Assembly (NCBI GenBank): GCA_015143295.1
Contig: CM026551.1
Coordinates: 18,404,543-18,468,542, forward strand
Reading direction: 5' to 3'
DNA length: 64,000 nucleotides
Source: Tetracentron sinense
Lineage: Eukaryota; Streptophyta; Magnoliopsida; Trochodendrales; Trochodendraceae
Part shown: positions 60,895-64,000 of the stretch, in pieces
Position numbering within the stretch: position 1 is the first letter of the stretch
Layout: every line of letters starts with the position of its first letter
Position numbers and translations under genes: made by a program
The notes under the pieces: generated by a model
Told to the model about the DNA's origin: nothing
Database searches by the model: none
The model's input: the letters and a program-made list of their open reading frames with translations, nothing else

Positions 60895-61287
60895 CGAACA
60901 ACAGTTCAGAAGAATGATCATTCTAGGATCACAATATGGTTTCGCTTTGCTAAACCTTTCAAAGCAGTATATCCAGGATCCATGCTTTCATGCAAAATGT
61001 CTTTACCATGACCATTTTAGTCAGCTACTTGACCAAGAAGTTAAATATCTAAAGACTAGACAGACATTCTGACATTCTTAACAAGTACATATCATACATG
61101 ATATTCGATAATCATAATCCCCATGTTGCATAACCATGATGTACTCTCAAGTGCACATATAGATGGAGAGAAACAAATTGGTACCAAAAAAAAAACTCAC
61201 CTGCTCAAAACCAAGTACAAGATTTGCCCACTCTATATTTCTTGTTATCAGCAAATTGGACCTAGAAAGAAGAGTTGCAACCTTGGC
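27428..61287 (-). CDS. Phospholipid scramblase family protein (AIM25-like), 5' partial
   Basis: Minus-strand coding exons in order: 61287-61201, 60115-60074, 59937-59893, 44201-44136, 44024-43968, 43837-43776, 31272-31152, 29403-29326, 29240-29134, 27458-27428 (about 231 residues). Every junction has GT-AG and keeps frame. The product matches the plant scramblase family (PF03803; Arabidopsis At2g04940 type, related to yeast Aim25), thought to act in mitochondria or membranes. Seen in order: [189 protein letters not shown] then TAG. The N-terminal targeting region and start codon lie right of the window. Introns of 15.7 kb and 12.5 kb are filled with transposons. No defect is seen, so it is likely functional. 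Confidence 0.88.
27603..28053. mobile_element. MITE flanked by TTAA, GGGTATG termini, 451 bp
   Basis: The left end GGGTATGTTTGTTTCACAAG and the reverse-complemented right end GGGTATGCTCGTTTTTAATG are inverted. The flanking tetranucleotide is TTAA on both sides (27599-27602, 28054-28057). Internally GTTTGTTTCACAAGAA is mirrored by TTCTTGTGAAACAAAC near 27960-27985. TTAA duplication is the piggyBac signature, but the PIF/Harbinger or hAT alternatives cannot be excluded from one copy. Confidence 0.55.
28011..28176. repeat. Imperfect direct duplication of about 75 bp
   Basis: CACTTTCTTGTGTTTTCC...GACCAACTACTTTGAAATTCT at 28017-28088 recurs at 28107-28176 with a few changes, separated by about 18 bp. 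The duplication includes the right end of the element at 27603-28053 plus flanking DNA. Confidence 0.75.
28177..28500. mobile_element. Family H MITE, second copy, 324 bp
   Basis: Aligned over its whole length with 18403-18719 (shared words include TATAAACAAATATATT and AATTCGTGAAATTCAC). The termini are GTCACCAAGTCGG and, reversed, GTAACAAAGTTCTCC. Confidence 0.65.
29134..29240 (-). CDS. Scramblase exon (35 codons plus split Trp)
   Basis: Acceptor GTTTCAG, donor TTG|GTAAGC. It encodes [20 protein letters not shown], then [15 protein letters not shown] and part of Trp. Reading through the donor would stop at once with GGW and TAA. Confidence 0.92.
29326..29403 (-). CDS. Scramblase exon (26 codons)
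   Basis: Acceptor GCCGCAG, donor GCG|GTAAGG. It encodes [20 protein letters not shown] then TGPATA. Confidence 0.92.
31152..31272 (-). CDS. Scramblase exon (40 codons)
   Basis: Acceptor TTTATAG, donor GAG|GTCATT. It encodes [20 protein letters not shown], then [20 protein letters not shown], the core of the scramblase fold with the NPGxWNW signature. Confidence 0.92.
31708..32056. mobile_element. Fold-back MULE-like element, 349 bp, perfect 9-bp TSD
   Basis: Arms of about 140 bp: left GACTTGAAATTCTCTCAAGT, and right, reversed, GACTTCAAATTCTCTCCAGT. Both continue through GACTCCTTGGAGT, CACGTGTCCCTATT-type words and TTAAGATTCACCCA. It is flanked by a perfect 9-bp duplication CAACTTTAA (31699-31707, 32057-32065). 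Relatives lie at 22250-22460 and 56609-57676. Confidence 0.88.
32066..33480. other. Scramblase intron, no gene
   Basis: The minus-strand frame of 144 codons at 32173-32607 has no motif and no homologue I recognise, and is read as chance. The rest is AT-rich intron. Confidence 0.4.
33551..35300 (-). pseudogene. hAT-superfamily transposase relic (DUF659 and downstream)
   Basis: Minus-strand pieces occur in transposase order but different frames. Near 35290-35090 is a MVGW.. block like the DUF659 SDGWTD motif, followed by a FLRS...[14 protein letters not shown] stretch. At 35094-35040 [20 protein letters not shown] matches the PC.xHCLDLMLEDIG motif. Near 34800-34610 is [20 protein letters not shown]. 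At 34540-34480 [20 protein letters not shown] resembles the FYYxPxF...E...G block. At least three frameshifts and several stops make it dead. The hAT_C dimerisation block was not found. Confidence 0.65.
36489..38982. mobile_element. hAT-like family B, 2.49-kb copy inside a LINE
   Basis: Starts CAAGGTTCTAAATGTCGATA and ends ATTTCAATATTACGAACCTTG. Flanks CCGTAGGG (36481-36488) and TCGTAGGG (38983-38990) are an 8-bp duplication with one change. Subterminal ATATCGGCGATATATCG arrays are strongest at the right. The interior has a GC-rich tract at 38465-38640 similar to 16660-16820. No transposase. Confidence 0.8.
36945..37690. repeat. Internal direct and tandem repeats in the family B copy
   Basis: GTGGATGTAATTTTATTTGA(CTATG) units of about 55-60 bp recur about four times at 37240-37400. 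The segment at 36960-37070 (AACACATAATATAATCA..., ATGATTATCCATGTTAATTG) returns at 37535-37610, about 560 bp away. The copy thus gained length by internal duplication. Confidence 0.65.
40486..42840. mobile_element. Probable LTR-retroelement (Tat/Ogre-like) LTR sequence
   Basis: ACAAGAGTCGCCACCGATTC at 40738 and GGTGTTGGGCACACTTA-type wording at 40855 are, from memory, typical of Tat/Ogre LTRs. A related AGTCGCCACTGAAGATGG stands at 59372. Palindromic words GCCGCCGTTTGGAACGGC (41462), CCATCATTTCAAATGGTGG (42311) and CGCCGTTTCAAACGGCG (42403) recur. LTR ends and target duplication were not placed. A run of 22 G is at 42276-42297. Confidence 0.4.
42276..42297. repeat. Poly-G tract, 22 bases
   Basis: Twenty-two consecutive G on the + strand, in a region otherwise AT-rich. 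Such runs are rare, can form G-quadruplexes and often mark sequencing or assembly trouble. Confidence 0.9.
42841..43775. other. Scramblase intron, no gene
   Basis: AT-rich intron with an (AT)n tract at 43085-43119. No transposon ends or frames that I can support. Confidence 0.4.
43776..43837 (-). CDS. Scramblase exon (20 codons plus split Gly)
   Basis: Acceptor TTTATAG, donor GG|GTAATT. It encodes [20 protein letters not shown]. The split Gly codon is completed 12.5 kb downstream. Confidence 0.9.
43968..44024 (-). CDS. Scramblase exon (19 codons)
   Basis: Acceptor GTTTAG, donor AAG|GTATGC. It encodes [19 protein letters not shown]. Confidence 0.9.
44136..44201 (-). CDS. Scramblase exon (22 codons)
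   Basis: Acceptor TTCTGCAG, donor AGG|GTGAGA. It encodes [17 protein letters not shown] then NELFR, a strongly conserved family block. Confidence 0.9.
44879..44965. mobile_element. Short family B-like fragment within copia gag
   Basis: ATATCGGGACAATATATCGC and GATATATGTCGATATCG are the subterminal words of hAT-like family B. The piece interrupts the copia gag region. No clear duplication was seen. Confidence 0.4.
48154..48414 (+). repeat. Probable 3' LTR of the copia relic
   Basis: It begins TGTTGTAATGGGCG directly after the purine-rich GAGGAGGAG tract at 48145-48153, which follows the RNase H end. It contains AATATATAAATGAGA (TATA-like). The end is placed at a TGTATCA and is uncertain because the partner LTR is missing. 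Confidence 0.5.
48420..50399 (-). other. Unassigned, probably decayed retroelement
   Basis: On the minus strand [20 protein letters not shown] (49200-49140) weakly recalls the DUF4283 region of plant LINE ORF1-type proteins. The family D element at 48534-49118 sits within this DNA. No intact frame is present. The + strand frame at 49931-50158 is not supported. Confidence 0.25.
48534..49118. mobile_element. hAT-like family D, 585-bp copy
   Basis: Starts CAAGGTTTAAAAAAATGG and ends CGATTTTTTAAACCATG. It is flanked by a perfect 8-bp duplication CTCTCACC (48526-48533, 49119-49126). Subterminal CGTAACG/CGTTACG words face each other. It is non-coding, with the larger relative at 35676-40477. Confidence 0.85.
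50409..51069. mobile_element. MULE-like element, 661 bp with 9-bp TSD
   Basis: The left end TAAGTAACCAAAGCG and the reverse-complemented right end TTAGTAACCCAAACCG are inverted. Flanks GTCTTTGTC (50400-50408) and GTCCTTGTC (51070-51078) are a 9-bp duplication with one change. Subterminal GAGCGGGAGC words face each other (GAGAGCGGGAGCG at both ends). Confidence 0.7.
51197..52609 (+). repeat. 5' LTR of the gypsy element
   Basis: TGATGCAGAGATC... to ...GGTCATGCA (TG...CA). It aligns with 56223-58455. Contains TTATAAATACAC (TATA-like) and a C-rich 3' half (51700-52080) whose open frames are not genes. The start is chosen where similarity with the second LTR begins after its purine tract. Confidence 0.65.
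52617..52628 (+). other. Primer binding site (initiator tRNA-Met type)
   Basis: TGGTATCAAAGC, seven bases after the LTR end, is one change from the common plant primer site TGGTATCAGAGC. Confidence 0.7.
52742..53729. mobile_element. hAT-like family A, 988-bp copy in gypsy leader
   Basis: Starts CATGGTTTAAAATATACG and ends CCGATATTTTGAACCATG. It is flanked by a perfect 8-bp duplication AGCGGGAA (52734-52741, 53730-53737). It is the reverse-orientation counterpart of 9911-10888. Confidence 0.88.
53811..54055. repeat. Tandem duplication, period 129 bp
   Basis: ATAAAGGCTATTATGGAAAC at 53811 returns at 53940. The two copies differ by a few bases and a short indel. They lie in the gypsy untranslated leader. 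Confidence 0.85.
54060..55250 (+). pseudogene. Gypsy gag with CCHC zinc knuckle
   Basis: Frame-broken gag: [15 protein letters not shown] (54140), [18 protein letters not shown] (54543), then the knuckle [14 protein letters not shown] (54979-55020), a standard CX2CX4HX4C. Stops and frameshifts separate the pieces. Confidence 0.75.
56609..57676. mobile_element. Fold-back MULE-like element in the gypsy LTR, with a nested element
   Basis: Arms of about 110 bp: GAGATCGAATCAAAACCAAT on the left and, reversed, GAGATTGAATCACAACCAAT on the right. Both continue to GTCCC/CTCTTTTAA and GTGGTT(A/G)AG words also found at 31708-32056. Flanks GGATGGAA and AAATGGAA share ATGGAA. A GCTCGAGC-type element (about 56700-57555) sits in its middle. 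Confidence 0.7.
56700..57555. mobile_element. Element with GAGCTCGAGCTTGGCTCG-type ends
   Basis: Subterminal GAGCTTGAG, CAAGCTCG and GCTCGAGCCGAGC words line both ends, with ACACCCCTA at the right. Similar sequence occurs at about 25662-25760 and 61848-62205. The central part (57070-57260) is less AT-rich and has CGCCGGAG-type words. Ends are not exact. Confidence 0.5.
57677..57955. repeat. Tandem duplication, period 140 bp, in the gypsy LTR
   Basis: AAATGGAATGGTGTGAAGCC starts both copies (57677 and 57817). The first LTR has only one copy of this stretch (51577-51665), so the duplication arose after insertion. Confidence 0.85.
58456..58830 (+). pseudogene. LINE-like fragment
   Basis: In one frame [18 protein letters not shown] residues recall the W..YGR.RN.R.F.. 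end of LINE polymerases, but stops and short length limit the call. A (CT)n tract lies at 58706-58720. Confidence 0.3.
59125..59361 (+). pseudogene. RNase H domain fragment (RVT_3 type)
   Basis: The 78-codon frame includes [32 protein letters not shown] and [10 protein letters not shown]. This matches the start of plant RNase H-like domains (KLNFDGxxxGNPGxAGxGGxxRD), with the first catalytic Asp at FDG, but it ends long before the later acidic residues. It is a truncated retroelement piece. Confidence 0.6.
59362..59892. other. Scramblase intron, Tat/Ogre-like trace at its start
   Basis: AGTCGCCACTGAAGATGG at 59372 and GGGTTTGCTAATGTCATCG recall sequence at 40738. The remainder is AT-rich intron up to the donor-acceptor pair around 59893-59937. 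Confidence 0.35.
59893..59937 (-). CDS. Scramblase exon (15 codons)
   Basis: Acceptor TTTCCAG, donor CAG|GTACGT. It encodes [16 protein letters not shown] 15.7 kb intron follows. Confidence 0.88.
60074..60115 (-). CDS. Scramblase exon (14 codons)
   Basis: Acceptor TTGCAG, donor TCA|GTCAGT. It encodes [15 protein letters not shown] second GT four bases further would break the frame. Confidence 0.82.
60430..60765. repeat. Dispersed repeat, third copy
   Basis: Shares TTATGTTTGATACTATA-like, TTCCTTGAACTTCC and ACTTCCTTAG.AACTAAAGTTTA wording and order with 3960-4205 and 7725-7955. No ends or coding potential defined. Confidence 0.45.
60866..60894. repeat. (GA)n microsatellite
   Basis: Uninterrupted GA dinucleotides within the scramblase intron between 60116 and 61200. 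Confidence 0.95.
61201..61287 (-). CDS. Scramblase exon (29 codons), most 5' in window
   Basis: Acceptor ...TTTTTAG, donor CAG|GTGAGT. It encodes [20 protein letters not shown], then ANLVLGFEQ, phase 0 at both ends. Relatives have a preceding exon ending near SPEE, not found up to 64000. Confidence 0.88.
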
Positions 61288-61847
61288 CTAAAAATTGAAG
61301 AAAAGATATGGAATACATTATCTGCAAACAATTACAAGTAACACCAAACAGAAAGATAATATTTATAATATTGAAATAGCAAAAAGATGTACACTAGACA
61401 AAAAGTTCAAAAAAATGGCTCGTAGCAATGATAGTCTCATCTTTTATGACAATTTTGTTCCAATTTAAGAAATTGTTGAGCCCAATTTGCAAAACAATAT
61501 GTAAGAAAAAGAACATATAATCAACAGAGAATTCAATATAATGTCATGACCAAAATTTCAAGAACCAGACTTTGATCATATTGCTGCTTTCAGCTTACCT
61601 CCAAAAATAACTCGTGATGGCATCTCGCTATAAACAAGCCTATTAAATTATAAAAAAAAATTACCAATTCCTAAAGAATTTCATAAAAGAAGTCAGCAAC
61701 ACTGAAATTTCCCAACTTGTGCTTTCCGCTAGAAATCAACCTGAGTTTGGCAATTGTGGAAAATGGCACAAAAGATTGTTTCTTGATCACCACATTCTGA
61801 TACTGAGGAACTGAGTATTCTAGCAGTAAACCAACATGTACATGCAG

Positions 61848-62015
61848 ATAGGGCTGGTAGATGAACCAAGCTGCTTGCGAATAGTTCAAGCTCGAATTGT
61901 TAAGAGCTTGTTTATCGAATAAACAAACCAAGCTCGAGCTTGATCTCTGTGCTTGTTTGGTTAACAAGCCAAGCTCGAACATGCATGTACTCGTATCGTA
62001 AAATGCTCGAGTCGT

Positions 62016-62050
<35 letters not shown>

Positions 62051-62205
62051 GTAGTTATAAGTATCTATTAAATGTATTCAAGTATATTAAGATAATTATT
62101 GAGTTAAGTATCTTTTACCTAACAAGCCGAGCTTGAGCAACCTTGTTACCTAACGAGCTGAGCCTGAACACCCTACTACTTGGCTCGGCACGATTACACC
62201 CCTAC
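61848..62205. mobile_element. Small element with TAGGG(C/G)TG ends and AAGCTCGAG words
   Basis: The left end TAGGGCTGGTAGATGAACC and the reversed right end TAGGGGTGTAATCGTGCCGA are inverted. Both flanks of the centre are rich in CAAGCTCGAG/CGAGCTTG. An (AT)n tract (62017-62041) lies in the middle. The same family is at 56700-57555. The 8 bp on each side agree at only about five positions. Confidence 0.55.
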
Positions 62206-62264
62206 GGGCAAATAAAAAACCCATTTCTACTTCCACTAGATGATAGACATTCATTATGATATTC

Positions 62265-62804
62265 AACGTATCGAATACGGATACGCCTCCGATACGGTGG
62301 GATACGGCTTAGATGTATCCGGTTAATTTAAAACAGTTTTTTTATTTCGGATACGGCTCTAATACGGCATGGATACGGCCGGGATACGGACATGATTTTT
62401 TTTTTTGTTGGGAGACCCGGGGGTGTGACCCTATCTCTTTTGTTTTTGCATGGGCATGGTCTTCTTTATATTTTGCTTAGTGGATGATAGGATGACTTTC
62501 TTTTTTGCTTAGTGGATGATGAGATGACCCTATTTCTTTTGCTTTTGCATGGACATGGTCTTTTTTATACATAAACAGAACTGAACCAATGGTTATTTTA
62601 TAATTATAATACAAAATATATATATTATTATTATTTTTTAAAAAAATTACAGACGTATCCTGATCATACCCATATCCTGTTTTTTTAGGTTCTGTCATAT
62701 CGTCGTACCCGTATCCCGTATCCATATCCATGCTTCCTAGATTATGAGAATATGTCATGAAATGGCCGATACAGGTACGAGGACCTATTTGAAGTATCTG
62801 TGCT
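62265..62804. mobile_element. hAT-like family C copy, partly inverted after insertion
   Basis: 62265-62739 is the reverse complement of most of 22546-23073 and ends ATGCTTCCTAG. After about 27 bp comes a short piece of the opposite terminus in + orientation (GACCTATTTGAAGTATCTGT to TTCTAG at 62804). CTCATAAT (62805-62812) follows, and its reverse complement ATTATGAG (62740-62747) follows the first terminus. This is what one inversion with one break inside the element and one about 25 bp outside would leave. Confidence 0.75.
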
Positions 62805-62812
62805 TTCTAGCT

Positions 62813-64000
62813 CATAATACTCTGATCAAAACTAAAAACCAATATTATACTAAGCTTCTTACATATGAGATGAAATAGCATAAAGATGCTCATATTGGTT
62901 TCCATTCCATGGTCCATTCTCCTCGCTAGAAGAAATGGCAGATGAAAATGGCCATCTTAGATCATACCCTTAGCAATCCTCGCAATAAACAAAGAAAAGA
63001 GTGTGCTTCTTTGAGATCACTTGAGATTTGAGAAACTCCACTACCATTTGAGTTCCTGACAATTTCAGACTGTTGTAGCCCTAAGAGCATGATATTAGCA
63101 AGATGGTTTTGATCGAAAAATGTCACCGAGTAACCTGATCCTGCTAGAAGACTATAAAACCAATAAATCTTTTTTGGCTGGGAATTAGGATGTGCTAATA
63201 GCAATAACTCATGGAGTATTATTCTAGAAAGTACTTTGTATCAACTATATTACGAAGTTGATATGTTCCACGAGCCCCCTACTAAGTTGTAGGTTGCATT
63301 TAATGCTCAACAGTATGCCACTGCCTATGAGTACTTGCAAAATATTCTAGAACACTAGAGAAAAACAGATAAATTTTTGGCTTGGTGGAAAGAGCCCTAA
63401 TTGCACTAAGGACCAGCTCTTGAATTAACCCCATCATATGGCTGATGTACACATCCATATGAAGGGTTATCATATAACATGAGAAGACATTGATTCTGGA
63501 AAATAATGAATTTCATCCAATGCTAAAATCTTTGTTAACTTTCATGATGAAGTTGAAACCATGATTAAGCATCATATTGAGCGTCTTTATTACATAGTTT
63601 CTCCACTTTTCTGAAGAAATCAATTCAATCACTTGAATAAATCCGAGGTTATTTCAAGGAAAGTGAGAATAAAGGCTTTAAATCATTAAGTAGTCAGAGT
63701 GCTTAACAAATATTGTGTGATGCTTCTATGCATTGACAGAAATTTTCTATGAATGAAAAGAAAAGTTGTTGGGTTTACTTTTCATCTGTTATTCTATTTA
63801 ATAATATTCCTACAGGGAACTTCTACTTGTCTTTAAACTTAACATGACATACTAGGAACCTCATTTTCTCTGACAAGAACTAAAAAGACACTCATAGTAT
63901 GTATAGTTAAACATTAGGAGAAATAAATCGAAGCATTATTGTTACATAGTGAAAATATTGTTGCACTTTATTATAATAAAGGCTAGTTCGAACAAGCATG
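62813..64000. other. No supported gene
   Basis: Expected to be intron of the scramblase gene upstream of its exon at 61201-61287. I searched the minus strand for the preceding exon (relatives end near SPEE) and found none. The 80-codon minus frame at 62962-63204 has no motif. Confidence 0.4.

Noticed and set aside
1..64000. tRNA, rRNA, snoRNA or microRNA genes
   Set aside because: No clover-leaf sequence with A/B boxes, rRNA core or credible miRNA precursor was recognised by eye; MITE hairpins were not relabelled as miRNA.

Overview
The window is nuclear DNA of a flowering plant: two genes with many short exons and GT-AG (one GC-AG) introns, very AT-rich non-coding DNA, plant-type Ty1/copia, Ty3/gypsy and LINE remnants, and dense small DNA transposons. 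No organelle, bacterial, rRNA or tRNA gene was seen. The species cannot be named; TE-bloated introns suggest a large-genome, perhaps woody, angiosperm.

Two host genes converge. (1) On +, the C-terminal quarter of a chromomethylase (plant CHG/CHH DNA cytosine methyltransferase, CMT2-like) lies in six exons, 4883-20510; earlier exons lie left of the window. Its last intron (9037-20353, 11.3 kb) uses a GC donor. (2) On -, ten exons of a phospholipid scramblase-family gene (AIM25-like, PF03803) run from 61287 down to the stop at 27428; the first exon(s) lie right of the window. Its introns reach 15.7 and 12.5 kb. The 6.9 kb between the gene ends holds TEs and one unidentified coding-like stretch (24733-25509).

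Nearly everything else is mobile DNA inside introns. 1.3-3.4 kb: a gypsy-type solo LTR. 5.5-7.4 kb: a DNA element carrying LINE debris. 9.9-19.2 kb: self-nested hAT-like elements, three other hAT-like elements, a hAT BED-finger relic and a degenerate repeat field. 21.2-28.5 kb: fold-back MITEs. 31.7 kb: a perfect 9-bp-TSD fold-back element. 33.5-35.4 kb: a hAT transposase relic. 35.7-40.5 kb: three-level nesting (hAT-like, then LINE, then hAT-like). 44.6-48.4 kb: a decayed copia element. 51.1-58.5 kb: a gypsy element with most of pol deleted and further insertions. 58.4-59.4 kb: LINE/RNase H debris. 61.8-62.8 kb: two more small hAT-like elements, one partly inverted after insertion.

I found no undescribed defence or metabolic system. 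The most informative items are the GC-AG intron with a competing GT site 4 nt away in a DNA-methylation gene that is itself full of transposons, the dated nesting and inversion events read from target-site duplications, and several short families whose termini can be placed to the base.
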